Shown: positions 24,355 to 37,185, counted from the first letter of the stretch. The stretch is DNA of 64,000 nt from Takifugu bimaculatus (GCA_004026145.2 CP034994.1:10274025-10338024), one strand, 5' to 3'. The notes: a model not told the origin generated them from the sequence alone. A program made the numbers and translations.

Positions 24355-26815
24355 TTATGAATATATTTGCACATCAGCAGCCGCTTTGGCGACCGTCCAC
24401 GTACTTGGTGGAAAATCGGTGTCCTAAACAGCCATTTCACAGTGTGTGTTGTCTCGGTACCAGTGATCCAGAGACGCCGCTGACTGGGAGACTCGTGTCG
24501 CCCAGCAGAAATCAGGTTAAACAAGCCTCTGGACAGGAGTTGCCCAAATTTCCCCGCTCGGTAATCTCATCCACTCCTCCCAGACAGCGCCAGTGGCTTC
24601 TGCTAATCTCAAATAACATCCAGTTTCTCTGAGAGGGCAGACCTTCCTCCACCCCCCCACATCTGTTCTGCTGAGAGGAATCCTGTCCTGGGGAGGGCAT
24701 CCAAAGCGGACCTCTTCCTGCCTCATGTGACAGGAAGAGCGCAGGAGCTTACCTTTGTCTTTAATATTCATTATAGTCTGATGTATGCTAACCAAAAGTG
24801 GTGGCAGTCCAATTCAGGTTGATTTACTTCCTCGCCTTCTCCAATTTAAGGTGACCGATATGAGAACATCTCTCCGTGGTTACGGTGGTTATGGTCTGGA
24901 CGGCTGTATCCTCACCTGGCCCGAGAGCATCTGATCCAGGCTGGACTTTAGAGTCAAGTGTTGAATATAAATATCGTAAACCCTCAACGAAAGCAAGATG
25001 GAAACCTGCACTAAAGGACCGGCGACACGTTGAGATGGCAGAGAAAAGAAATTGGCTCAGGAGTTTTGAAGCGGGTCGCCTCCACCACTGAGGCCCGGTC
25101 TTACCTGTGTATTCATGGGAGATGCTGCAAAATATCTCCTTTCTTCTCCTCCACAGAGGGGGAGAAAAAGAATGAAACTAGTATAACTGTTGCACTTTGA
25201 TCCAGGCTCATTATGGGAACCATCCTCTCGGTCTCATCTGAGCTCCAGGACGGTAATACGCTACAGCGCTACTAATCTAGCTAGCAGGCTAATGATTAGG
25301 CCGGTCCTTTGAGCTGTCTGCTCGGATCAGAGATTCAGCACATTCCTTCTGACCACACTGATGTGGAGATCAAGGATGATAGATTTGCATTCGAGCTCGG
25401 ATGAGAATTAGCTGGAAGGAAAAACCCGAATCTGTCAGAGGAAAAGTGTAACTGAAGGTTTAATGCGGTAATACGAGCGTGCGGGACATGTCTACCCGAG
25501 CGTGGTGACAAAGACGAGTTTATTCTGACACATGGACACAAATAAAACTGCTGATTAAAGGCTGTTGCAGCCTCCCACGAGTATCTGAGTCTCCTCTCTC
25601 CTTCATTGATCCAGAGACGGCTTCACTTCACTTTTTTCGTTCTTTTATTCCCTAAACAAAAACCATCTCCTCCGGCTCTGTAAAAGATGTTCTTTAGTAA
25701 ACAGGCTCCAAGGTCCGGGACAAAAACACCGCGATTCATGATCAGACCTTCCGGAACAGTTCAGGTTGATGCATCAACCAACCTTTTTGATGTTCAAACA
25801 TTCAGCCAGAATCGCCTCCTGTAGGGAAGCGTGTCCCAGTAACAGCCGTTCATGCTCAGCCAATCCGCCCCCCCCCCCCACCCCAGCCCCCCAACACACG
25901 CACGTGGTCAATCACTGGTGCACTTCCAGCACTGTCACATCCGACTCTGGCTCTGCATCCAGGTGTGTCAATCAGGCGGATTGGGGGTTGATGTGGCTTC
26001 ATCTGCTCGGTATTCATGCAGCCGCCTCTCCAGACAGCAGAGGATCTGATTGCCAGACATCCCTCACAGCTGAAAGCCGGCAGCGGATTCGGCATCGCGG
26101 CCCGACTGTCTGCCAGCTCTCAACATTCCATCTATCGCTACTTCAATGCCTGATTTTCCCCGAGCTCGGTTCCAGCTTACACGTGTAGCGCCTTCGCCGC
26201 TATCCTGGCTGAAGACAGCGAGCTAATCTTTTGTTCAATCATCATGGAGACAAAAAACGGAGACAGACGGTGCAGGTGAGGGGGGGGGATTCTGTAAACA
26301 CCCCCCCCCCATCGCCACCACCAAAAAAGGACCTGGCAGAACATCAGACGCCATTATTGTTATTACACACAAATCCATCTGTTGTTCCACGTCTCTACCT
26401 GCTCAGTTAAGCCGCAGGAGATGCTCGGGAGCGTTGGGCGTTATTCCGCTGCTTTGTTTGGGTTTTCCTAGCGCCACATTGGCATTCATGCGGATATTTG
26501 TGGGAGCACCATCCAGCACCTATGCGGGGAGTGGTCGGAACGGTGCAGCGAAGGTCTGAGTAGCGGGACGTTCAAGACGCCAGTCCGGGACAGTAGCCGC
26601 TGTGTGTCCCGGTTGCCTCCGTGTAGTTGAGCTCTGTCATCAAGACGTCTGCTGTCAGGAGAGTCGGAATGCCTTCGCGGGAATCAGTGCGCTCCTCTCC
26701 CACCTCTCCGGGCCGCTCCGATAAGGAGGAGAAACGCCCTGTCATAGTTATTCAGGACCAGCTTTTCAATTCTTCTCCCATCAGTCGGCCACAGATGCTC
26801 AGCATGTACCGTCCA

Positions 26816-26863
26816 CATCCCCGTCCACGTCCACGTCCCCGTCCCCGTCCCCGTCCATGTCCA
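26816..26863. repeat. (CCNCGT)n hexanucleotide tract
   Basis: Repeated CCACGT/CCCCGT/CCATGT units of about 48 bp produce a Pro-Arg repeat in one frame. This is a simple repeat rather than a protein domain. Confidence 0.85.
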
Positions 26864-26984
26864 CCCTTAACATGTCTTCCTCTTATTCTTCCCTGTCTGT
26901 GTGTGTGTGTTGTTGCATTTGCTTCGTATTTAGCACCAAGATACTCACTGCAGCAGCGAAGTGAGGACACGTTGGCCCCACGTG

Positions 26985-26986
<2 letters not shown>

Positions 26987-27029
<43 letters not shown>
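26987..27029. repeat. (GT)n microsatellite
   Basis: About 21 uninterrupted GT units. Typical fish microsatellite. Confidence 0.93.
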
Positions 27030-27030
<1 letters not shown>

Positions 27031-30000
27031 TAGAGGTTGATAGTCCCCTCAGTCCATCATTTATCTTTTTTGTAGGACAAAATGAGGGAAGATGAGGCAA
27101 ATTGAAAAAGTGCACGAAACAGGGAGGAATTAGGAAACAGAAAAATGTCGGGAAATTGAAAACAAAGTGATTGAAATTAGAGGGTGACCAGACGAGAGGC
27201 CGCGGAGCAGCCCTGGAGAGGTCATGTTCTAAAACACAGCTGGACCTTCTGGGCCGGCGGAGGAAGCACAAACACGTGGACGGTTCTGGTGTTACGTCAC
27301 TCACGGGTAACCACCAAACAGTTAGCTTAACTAGCTCGTACATGGAAACAGCAAAAATTTGTTTTTATTGGCACTTTATTATTGCAAAATTAGAATTATT
27401 TAAGGCATTAATGAGCTTCAGCATTAGCGGTTCTTGAGGAACACGTAAAACTGGATGGATCCTCATTATAATACGATAAATTCCCGTCATTCGGGCTAAT
27501 TCCCTGCAAAATATGCACCCTCTTCCACCCCTGCAGTCACATTATTTTCAAAGTTCGTCCTTGGCCGGTGGTCACTTACCTTCGGGGGTGGGAGGGGGTC
27601 TATTTATTTCATGGCAGAACTCTGCAGCCAGATTGGAGTGTGTGTCAGGAGCACTTGAATAATGTAATCCCAAACTGCTGCGCTAAAGTGCTGCACTCAC
27701 AATGATTAGCGGAACGTGCTGAAACGGCTCCGTGTGATTATACACAGCAAACAGCCTTTTTCAGCCGCCGTGCTTGTAAATCTTGGCGCCGCGGCGAGCG
27801 CGGGCCTCGCGACCTGCCGCCACGACAGCTGGACAGAGCTGACGTCACATTCCGACTCCTCCAACGTGGCGTTTTGCTCCTCTCGGCCGCAGTGGGGGCT
27901 GATTCTCCCGCTCTTTAACCCCCCCCTCCCCTCTCCCCTGGAGTTTGAATTGGATGCGCTCTCTTTCTGGGGCCACTGTTTAATTTCCTGTAACGTAATA
28001 AACAGCCAATTTATTACAGCCGGCAGAGCGCGGCCTTCCTCGGAGAGCCCTCCTCGCGCTAAGCTGCTCCAGCCTCCTGCCTTCTGCTCATTTCCCAGCA
28101 GCCATTGCAGGATGGCTGTTATCAGCACGCTCGGAGGATATTTTAAATACGTGTTTATTTAGTTGTATAACAGTCCCGTTTTATTTACTTTATTCCCCCC
28201 TTCCGCTGATATCCCAGAAACTCCTGTGTGATGAGGAATAAGTCGTCCGGTTGCTCGAGGAAAGAAGAGTCATTTTTCATCCGTTGCGTCTCCGTCGGGC
28301 TTATCAAGCGGAGCAGGGAACAGGTAATATTCACGTCCTAAAAGTGACCACGGAACCATACATCAAACAGGCTGCGAGGATTTACAGCCTCCTGTTTATC
28401 CGGAGAGGACGGATGATGACGGGAGCTGACGCAGGTTTAAAACTGAGCATGCTGATTAGAAGTGAATCAATAAAACGGGAATTTCCAGCAGCTGCTTTCA
28501 TATAGGAACCAGACTGGAGCCCTGACGGGAACATTTTGCATGTTTATTTACTGTGGGGTTTTTTTTTCTGACTGGGAAAAAAAACTGGAATTCAGCCGTA
28601 TCTCCGTCTCCTCTCCGGCCGTCTGGCAGCTAATCCCTGATGCCAGAAACACACCAGATTTCACCCAGCCTGCCAGAACGCTCCGTCTTCAGCTGCTTCC
28701 TCAGTTTCCCTGACGAAGAGGCTCCAGTCCCTTGTCCACCGACATTTCCAGGAATTCATTTTCTTGGTTAAAAAACCGGAGAATTCAGGTAATCTTTAGT
28801 TTGTGTGTCCACACACCTCAAACTTCTGGAACATGTAACTAACTCGGGCCGGTCAGCAGGTGGGGGAGGGGCCAAGGATCCTAAACTTGCTTAAATGGGA
28901 TAGCCTGTTCCACCAATCAGGGATCTCCAGTATGTAGCCCCACCCCTCGGGAATTCCAAGGAATCTAAAAAATTCCACGCTAGGTCAATTTGGGGTGAAG
29001 GAGAGAGACTTTGCAGTGGGAACGTGCTCATCAAATCCCAGAGAAGTGCTGAAACGTCCTGGAACACCTGACGTAGGTCTGATCTACTGATCCTCAGCAC
29101 CACATAATCTGGGAATAATCTCAGTCGGAGGCAGCGCTCATCAGTCCCGATCGCATCAGCAAATTAGCGACTCGCGCGCTTCAGAGCCGCGGTGTCACTG
29201 CGAGCTAACGAGGCTGAACGCGGCGCCTGCACGCCGGGTTATAGCGCACGTATTTACCCTCCGAGGACATTCATTAAAGCTTTGTCACCATTATTGCATT
29301 TTCTTCAGCAGACACCTCCTGGAAACTCGATTAGCATCATCCCGTTACGGCGGCGGCTGCGGAATCAACTGCTCCATTTTATCTGCTTTAATCCGGACTG
29401 TAAAGAAACACTGTAATTATCCATTTAATACAGTTTAAACAAACACGGCTGATCTCGTTTGTAGACGTTCCTGTCAGACAGGCACATATTTAGTCAGCGA
29501 CAGCGTTCCCTCTCGGGAAAACGAGAGATGAAACACACTAGAACCTCGTCTCTGCGTCAGGTTTGACGCCGCCCGTCGTTACAGGTGCCATCATTAAGCC
29601 CGTCTCTCCATTCATTTCCCAAAATATCCTAAAACCTGGAGGAGGGTTTAGGCAGTGTTCCGATGATCCTCGTGTTCGGTTTGACCGTCTGATCTTTCCG
29701 TCTGCACGTTAGCCGGGAGGAGACAAGCGCGCTGAAAAGGTCGAGGTCGTGAATTCCGGAACTACTCAACGCACACGAACGCACCGATCCGAAACTTGTG
29801 CGTCGGTATTCCTTCAGTCCTCTGCAGCTCCTCTTCGGCTGTTCGTCGTGTGAAAAGTTTAACTTCAACGTGAACTGACAAGTTTTTTCCTGTATGAGGA
29901 ACGCTAACTCTAACGCTAAGTTCTGGTTAGCACAGGGGCTACGTAGCAGGTAACAGGTTCGGTTTTCACCCACCGCCCAAATGCACATTAGGTCGCTTGT

Positions 30001-30817
30001 GCCCTAAAAAGCCCCTTTATTGTCTGCGTGTGAGTTATTAGCGATGCTGCTAGCGAGGTTCAGCTACCTCCCGCCACCCCAATTAAGGCTAATGTATCAT
30101 TGTTTTGTTAGCATGACTACATGCTGCTTCGATTCCTCTGCAGCAGAATATGAATATACAGGTGTACATTTTTGGAAATTGTTATTTCAGAGTTTTTCCC
30201 ATGGAGATTTTCAACGTCCTGCCAAGCAGCCGAGAAAAGCGGGTTGGCCGCCAGCTGGCCCCGACCGCGACAGGCGATATTCAGCGAGGAGTCAACATTG
30301 ATGCGGTGTCACATCAGGCTGGAAGCTTGATCCTAATACGTGCGTGCTACCGCAGAAGGATTTTCCTGCTCCGCAGCTTCCGTTTCTCTTTTTTTTTTCC
30401 TCTCGCAGACAAGCAGAAAATGTCCCATTTTCCTTCGGATGTATTCCCGTTGTGCTCATCCGTCATTTTTTATCGCTCTTTGCTTCCTGTTTCTTCTGCT
30501 CACACGTCCTCCGCTCGGATGCTTTATTGTCCTAATTACATGACAATTGGGACATTTCCTGCTGTATTTACTCAACGCTTGGAGGCGTCGTGCGTTTAGC
30601 CTCGTAGTTTACGTGCGTTTCTGAGAGGGATCGAGACGCCGCCGCCCGGAAAAGGCACCAAATGATCCTGTTGGAGCGTCATCAAATCTTCCTCTTTTCC
30701 TCACTGTTCACGCTGATCCGGGGCAGATTTAGCAATTCAATAAAATGCCCCTCTGACCTCACACTTCCTGCCCCCCCCCCCCCAGCTGACACAGAAGGTG
30801 AAAGACACCAAGAAGCA

Positions 30818-30841
30818 CCCCCCCCCCCCCCCCCCCCCCCC

Positions 30842-30874
<33 letters not shown>
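30818..30874. repeat. 26-base C run followed by (CA)n
   Basis: An uninterrupted run of 26 C, one T, then about 15 CA units. Homopolymers of this length are error-prone in sequencing, so the exact length is uncertain. A similar C run plus (CA)n lies nearby at about 30998-31033. Confidence 0.9.
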
Positions 30875-30876
<2 letters not shown>

Positions 30877-30997
30877 ACTGAGTGTATTAAACTGAGCCAT
30901 CTCTCATATTAAATGTTGGAGCCTCGCAGATTTATCCGTAATGGCGCCGTTCCTGTAATAACGCTCTTTAATCCTGCGGATTGTGCCGGTTTTTCAC

Positions 30998-31033
30998 CCC
31001 CCCCCCCCCCCCACACACACACACACACACACA
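30998..31033. repeat. C run followed by (CA)n
   Basis: A C run of about 15 bases followed by about nine CA units, the same arrangement as the tract 150 bp upstream. Confidence 0.88.
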
Positions 31034-33205
31034 GACATTTAAGTCCATGCTAACGCCTCTCCGGTTTGTCCCTGGAGATATCTCATTGTTGGGGAAGTTT
31101 GGAGGTAAAAAGTGTGAGCGAGTGAGCAGCAGGATTGTTCCCCCCTGATCCGTGTGGAGACGCTGCTACTTTAGCGCTGCTAAATTAATAATTAATGATC
31201 CCGGCTAATTACAAAGGAAGCGCTGTCATATTGGGCGGAACACGCCGGCAGCCGGCTGCTCCTCGCGGCCCTCCGTGTTCCAGGGTGATGCCGACCTGGA
31301 AGGGAGAATTCCAACCTGCAGAATCGGGAGAGACGTGACCGGGAGAAGTTAGCAGCCGGCTGGTAAATCGACTTCCCCGTGACTTCGGCGTGACGCTGCG
31401 ATTCCGATCGTCGGGTCTTAACGGGATTCTTGGCTGACATTTCCAGGGTGAGTCGAGGGTAGCAGGAAGAGCGTGTGAGGTAAAAAAAATTCAGCTCAGA
31501 CATGGGAGCGTTTAAAGCGCGTTACAAAGCTAACAGGCTTCAAAAACATATCCCAGACATCAAAGCGCCTTTGCCCACCACCCACCTGTCTCCCACACGC
31601 AGCAACTTCGCTCCGGCTGGTTTTTTTTCCCCCCTCTTGAATAAAATCAGGATAACATCCCAGCAGCCTGTTAGCAAAAGTTCCACAAACCATAAATTTA
31701 ATCAAAAGCAACAGCGGGAACTGATGGAGGATGGCGAGGCGGTCGGATCGTTTGACCCCTGCAGCTAAATTAGCTTACATGCTAAGGAAATGTGTCGCTT
31801 CATTGATTAGCGAGTGCTTCCTGTTGGGATTATAAAATCCCAGATTAGACGCTGTTGCGCTTCCTTCAAACTCCGGCTAGTTTTAGCCGAGTCTTCAAGC
31901 AAACAAAGGCATCTTTACCGGCCTCACGTGAAGTGAAGCCCGGTCAAGGTGTTGCACTTCCTGTCACCGGAATCCTGTTAAAATGCTAATTTTCCCCGTC
32001 ATTCTTTTGCCGCAGCTGCTGCCGCACGGAATGAGTCCATTTGCTATTCCGAGGCCACGGTGGTTTATCCGCTGAAGTTGGATGAACTACTCCAAACTCT
32101 GAAGTGGCGTCGAGTGCGGCCGCCTGTCGGAATCACTGAGATTCCAGTCAGCCGGAATCGTGCACATTAGGTACAAAAACACTCATTTTACTAGCAAAGT
32201 GAGGACATGTTGGGGACGCGAGGGAACTCTGACCCGGTCTCATGGTTGGAGGGGGCAGAGCTGGACCCCTCGGTGACCCCCAGGGGTAGAACTCCGACTC
32301 TGAGTCTCTGATCTTCCGTCACTCTTTTTTCCTCTCCGGGACCTCAAACGCCACATGGTGATGTCACAAACCTCCTCCTGGATCCCGCGTTTCTCCTTGT
32401 TGTCGGTCTTTATTGTTTTCAGCTGATTTCTCTCCATCAGGAAAGATTCTTCCCTCGGAATCTTTAACCGGATTAGCCAACAACAGGCCCCTCTCTAAGC
32501 CCCGCTCGTCGGGATGTTTTCAGCTGATGTAAAGATGCTGTAAAATAATCCCGGTTTACCGACTGGCAGCCAATCAGCAAAGGCTTCATAATCATTCCAA
32601 AACTCGGAATCACTCAATAAAACTGCCGCTTTTTCCACATTAATGTTCACCAGTCCGACATTGTGGGATCACTACTTGCCATTTAATAAGGGAAACCTGT
32701 TTTTCCGAGAGGTTTAATCTACTTTCCTTGTGAAACAACCCTTGTTTATTCCCCCCAGGAGTTCATATTCAGGAACGTTGCAGCAGAAGGTGAAGATTCT
32801 CATTCCTGAACAATTCCTTCAATTCCGGAGTTCTCAACAGCTGAAGTTGTCTGCAATGATGGAAGAAAGATGAGGAAGATCCTTTTCTTAATCTCAGTCT
32901 ACCCTCGGAATAATTATCCGGTTCTGTTTTTCCTTCTTCCCGTCCAGAAAACAAAGCGTTTAACCTTTGTGGCGCTCCGGCAGATAATCCCGGTGTAGAG
33001 CTGCGGCTCCGGAGCGCCAGGAAGGCCGTTCCTCATTCCTGCTCCACATATCAGTTAGCAAGAAAACCTTGAATAGACACTTAAGGATAAATGCTTTTTT
33101 TCATTATTCCGACTCCGCGAGGTCGGCTTTGATTTGTTGGCAGAGCGACGTGTCAAACTGTGAATTACCTCCTTTTTTCAATTTCTTCAAACGCTGCCGT
33201 GTATG
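31034..33205. other. Intergenic DNA, no gene recognised
   Basis: No exon, domain or mobile-element terminus recognised. GC-rich from about 31200 to 31420. Confidence 0.5.
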
Positions 33206-33237
33206 TTTATTTATTTATTTATTTATTTATTTATTTT
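33206..33237. repeat. (TTTA)n microsatellite
   Basis: About seven TTTA units, beginning about 140 bp before the large CATC array. Confidence 0.92.
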
Positions 33238-33348
33238 CCTCCCACCCGGAGTCATCAAATAACGCTGCTGGAGGAGTCACATGGTCGGATGTTACACTGG
33301 AAAAGATCAGCTGCTGGTTCAGAGCATCAAGACTAGAGGATGCTGATG

Positions 33349-33724
33349 CCATCCATCCATCCATCCATCCATCCATCCATCCATCCATCCATCCATCCAT
33401 CCATCCATCCATCCATCCATCCACCCATCCATCCATCCATCCATCCATCCATCCATCCATCCATCCATCCACCCATCCATCCATCCATCCCCCATCCATC
33501 CATCCATCCATCCATCCATCCATCCATCCATCCATCCATCCATCCATCCATCCACCCATCCATCCATCCATCCATCCATCCCCATCCATCCATCCATCCA
33601 CCCACCCACCCACCCATCCATCCATCCATCCATCCACCCATCCATCCATCCATCCATCCATCCATCCATCCATCCACCCATCCATCCATCCATCCATCCA
33701 TCCATCCATCCTTCATCCATCCAT
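33349..33724. repeat. Large (CATC)n tetranucleotide array
   Basis: About 376 bp of CATC units interrupted by CACC and CCCATC variants, followed by CATTTTCTT. All three forward frames read Ile-His-Pro-Ser repeats and the reverse frames read Trp-Met-Asp-Gly repeats, so the long ORFs here are artefacts. A CATC array running into CCATTTTCT is a common arrangement in fish genomes, where it is part of a dispersed repeat; the sequence after it here is too diverged to confirm. Confidence 0.95.
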
Positions 33725-36441
33725 TTTCTTATCTTCTGGCGCCACCATTAAAGGAAGCAGATCTGAATCAGCAACAGGCCACAACACTGAACAAGCTTCA
33801 CACAATTAAAGATGAAACAATCAGAGTGAAGATGGTTCTCAAGAGGAGGACAGATAACATCCACCGCCAGACATCAAATATCTTCCCCGTAACTGCAGAT
33901 CAGAGATATTTCTTTCTTTCCTCGGTCGGCAGAAGATCCGAGGCTTCACTTTCAAAGCAAGTCAACACTCACTTCTGGACCTCTAACCCGTTCTTTAACC
34001 TGTATTTGCGGGCTGCACCTGTACTGCTTTAAGTGCTCAGACATATGGAACATTCTGATTTTGGGTCACTGCAGAGTGCCTGGTTCTGTCGGCCCACTGA
34101 TGCCACCTTCTCCGATCCGCACATCGGCGGAAGGAAACAGGTTCGATCTGCTGTGAACCGCTCAGCTGACCCGAGCTCGGCTTCCCAGGTGGGCTGACGT
34201 GCACTCGACCGGAGCTGAGGTCAAGCAGAAAGTAGCCGGAGTCGCAGACCCCAGCTGGGTTAACACTCCCCGCCGATGGTGTCGTTGACCCGCGTTCAGC
34301 CGGAGTTACAGGTGCCAGACGGGTTAATCACTGTACGAGAGCAACAAAGAGACATAATGCTGCCCTGGTGCACCTGCCCTCTCTGGATTCCACCTCGCAG
34401 AGCGACGCTGGCCGTTAGGAGCATGAGAGAATCTCTTCTGGTGCCGTAAATCCGCTTTATGTGTCCCCATTAGCGGCGCCACCTTAGTTGTGTCTCCATC
34501 TTTGGGGGGATTATGAACAGCTCCTCTGCTGATTGTTGCCATTTGTTTTAAAATTTCTGATTTGAACTACAGCGCCCCCCTCCGCTGTGAGTTTGTTCTG
34601 AAAATGCTGCATTCAGGCCCCCCCCATTAGGCATAATCAGTTGCTAACAATTAGCAGATGATGTTCATTGCGGCCTGTAAGAGGTAGCACCCAGTTCCTG
34701 AATATAATTGCGTCAAATCCACGTTAATGTCAGTCCAAGGTCACACGGGTCGATCCCGCGCGCTGCAGCACATCCTGCTATTTATGGAAATGCGAGTTTT
34801 TGCCCATTCAAGCGGACGGAGCTGATGAGGAAACCAGGCAGGCTTAGACGCTTCACTTTCAGCTGTCTGCTGATGACGCCCGCGTATGTATAATTCGCAT
34901 GAACGGATCTGCCGGAGGTATAAATACACTCCTGCACCCTGAGAGGAGCGGCAGGGAGCTTATGGGAAGGTTCATCCATACGCCCGGCCGATGCGTTCAC
35001 AGCCGAAGGTCGTAGAGGAAAGGGCACGCTTTTATGTAAAGGTGGTGAAATGGAGGAGGGGAACGAAATCCAAGTCTCCCTGAATCTTAGTCCTTGAAAA
35101 GCTTCCATGGTTGTAATTGTCTTCTGACCTGGAATTGATGTTTGCTCTGTTTCAGCCGCAGAAGTTCTGATGTTTTTGGGCCGAAAGCGCGTTAAACCAG
35201 AGCTGGACGAGTGTCGTTGGATTTACAGGAAACTGGCTTCGATGATGACTGTGTTAAATCTCTATAGATTCACCTTTCTGGGTATTAAAAACAAGCTAAA
35301 GTCCTGCAGGTGCTAAACTGTAACCACAAACACCAGATCCTTTTATCAGACTTCATCACAGGACTATTTAAGCATCAAATGGATTCAGACTTTAATTTAT
35401 ACTCTTCTTTTAAACAGATACAATACTGATGGAGATAAAAATCAATTTCTGCTCCGTTCTTCTCCAAACTGTCCACCTCCAGAAGACAAACGAGCTGGCT
35501 GTCTCCTTCCTGAGCCGTGGGTTCGGCTGGTGGTGCTAACTTCACCTTCCCGACAGCTCGCAGGACTCTGCTGCTGCTTTGTTTTACAATCCGCCATCAC
35601 AAACACAACTCCTCTGTCTATGGCCTGACGCTACTCGAGGATGAAATTGCCTCCTTTTTTATTTTTTTATTTTTTGGGGAGGGGGTAATTTCCATTACAT
35701 TTGGTCTTTGAAAAACAGCTTTTGATCTGTTGGGAGATAAAGTCTCTTATATTTCTCTCTGTGTTCCCACAATCTCTTGGATGGGCTGTCTGAGCTACCT
35801 TTTCCTAAAAATCCCTTCTTTTGTGCTCCACTTCTTCTTTGTGTGGTAAATGAAGGATATTACAGTGAAGAAGCCTCACTCTGTGGACACCTGAGCCCCA
35901 CACGGACCTAAAGAAGAGGGGCAACAACGGATGATCACCCAGGCTGCACGTCAGCATCACCAGCTAACCTGTAGCAACACTTCCTGTGACCACAGGAAGA
36001 ACCCGTCTCTGATTGGACGAGTTAGTAGCATCCTGAAGAACCAAGACTGCTGTACAAACGGACGTCTGCGGAATAAATTTAGCAGCTACGCAAAATCGCT
36101 TTGAAAAGATTAAGCGCCTCCTTCCGAGATATTGCTGCTCCCGCAGTATACAAACTTTGATAATGGCTTAATCTGGGCCGGTATTTCAAACCACACGAGG
36201 GGAAACATTTGTCTAGCGCTTTTTACCAGACGTGAAGTAAATAAAGAGCAGCTTTTATCAGAGCTGTGAGGCGGGGTTGAGAGGAAGTCGCAAGAGGAGT
36301 TCTGCAGAAACAGAATTAGCACACAGACAGCGAGAATCTCACGGGAGACAAGACGCTGCTAGCTAAGATGTTCCGGCTCTATACGACCACATCCGGGTTG
36401 GTTGAGGTCTGCCTTCATGGGGCTGGTCGGCAGGTGCACAT
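33725..36441. other. Intergenic DNA, no gene recognised
   Basis: No supported exon. A 9-bp-arm palindrome with ETS-like cores lies at 35980-35999. The rest appears to be unique non-coding DNA. Confidence 0.5.
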
Positions 36442-36462
36442 AGGGAGGTTTGAAACCTCCCT
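36442..36462. repeat. 21-bp near-perfect palindrome
   Basis: AGGGAGGTTT, a single central G, then AAACCTCCCT. The arms are perfectly complementary over 10 bp. It could bind a dimeric factor or be a cruciform-prone site. No known element was recognised. Confidence 0.85.
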
Positions 36463-36764
36463 GGGGCCAACATGGGGGCTGCCCTCCACATTTCCTCTAC
36501 AGTTAAATTAGCTTTCCACCTGCTCTGTGTTGTTTCTTTTCATGGCCGCATCGTGCAAATAAATCTCTAATGTGCCAAATGTCCCAAATGTTAGACCCAC
36601 TAAATCCACAAAAACACTTACAATGAACTGCACTTTTGAGGTATAAATTTTGATACTTTCAAGACCCGGAAGAGTTGGTGCTGCAGCTTATGGTCACATT
36701 CAGACCTCTGTCAGGATGCTGCCCACTAAAAACAATTCACAGTAAAGCGATTCTCCATATGTGT

Positions 36765-36985
36765 ACTTAGCCATACTTGTCAAGCACAAGTGCTGTTCCA
36801 GTTGTAAGTAGGCATCTGCCAAGTACGCTCTCAGGACCTGGATGCGTACTTGTTACGCCCATTTTATCGTTAGCTAGGAATCCCACAATGCTTTTCAACA
36901 GCTGCACAAATGAGGTCCAAGTACATCATCCGGGTTCACAAGTCTGCATTTGTGCTCTTAGTATTGAGAGATGATACCTCAGTCT
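36765..36985. mobile_element. Possible non-autonomous DNA element (MITE-like)
   Basis: The stretch is unusually rich in ACTTG/CAAGT motifs in both orientations. CAAGTACGC (36820-36828) pairs with GCGTACTTG (36844-36852), and GCACAA/ACTTGT motifs occur near both ends. The internal AGGAATCCCACAATGC string resembles sequences in fish hAT- or piggyBac-like MITEs, from memory. Clear terminal inverted repeats and a target-site duplication were not found, so the call is weak. Confidence 0.2.
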
Positions 36986-37004
36986 GTTGGGGGACTCCTA
37001 CCTT

Positions 37005-37100
37005 CAGAGCACTGCCGAGGTACCCTTGAGCAAGGTACCGAACCCAGAAATTCACACATAGGGCCCTGTGATGGGCGGTTCATCGCCCATATGTGCACCC
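37005..37100 (+). repeat. Dispersed fish repeat (TTGAGCAAGG family), copy 1
   Basis: CGAGGTACCCTTGAGCAAGG and TACCGAACCC, followed by GTGATGGGCGG, match a widely dispersed fish sequence with the pattern CCTTGAGCAAGGCACCGAACCC...GGGCGGCCCA. A second copy is at 43895-44075. The class of the element is not established here. Confidence 0.6.
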
Positions 37101-37148
37101 TCCCCAAGACAAGATAGAGCGGTCAAGAAGACGACAACGAGTATTGAA

Positions 37149-37185
37149 ATGACTCTAACGACTCGTGTGAGATCGTCAGAGTCAT
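37149..37185. repeat. Imperfect hairpin, 16-17 bp arms
   Basis: ATGACTCTAACGACTC (37149-37164) and GAGATCGTCAGAGTCAT (37169-37185) are complementary apart from one mismatch and one extra base, around a 4-bp loop. It would form a compact stem-loop in DNA or RNA. It lies just after the dispersed repeat at 37.0 kb and might belong to a small palindromic element. Confidence 0.7.

Larger units (their letters stand above)
24355..30774. other. Intergenic DNA, no gene recognised
   Basis: No convincing exon. GC-rich patches at 27770-28130 give overlapping frames of about 140 codons on both strands, which argues against either being real. Simple repeats lie at 25867-25880 (C), 26281-26288 (G), 26816-26863 and 26987-27029. 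Several TAATTA and ATTAGC-rich patches may be regulatory but cannot be tested here. Confidence 0.5.

Noticed and set aside
23508..24632. 374-codon + strand ORF, the longest in the window
   Set aside because: It spans a pyrimidine-rich solo LTR, where stop codons are rare, and runs beyond both LTR ends. The Pro/Cys/Leu-rich product has no domain.
26627..27040. 137-codon + strand ORF with a protein-like N-terminal part
   Set aside because: The second half is a CCNCGT repeat and a GT microsatellite. The first half has no recognised relative or splice signals.
27706..28162. Overlapping ORFs of about 140-148 codons on both strands
   Set aside because: Two opposite frames open over the same GC-rich DNA, with no domain, splice sites or codon bias.
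33069..34032. Overlapping ORFs of 230-246 codons and several - strand ORFs
   Set aside because: They are translations of the CATC array in different frames (IHPS and WMDG repeats).
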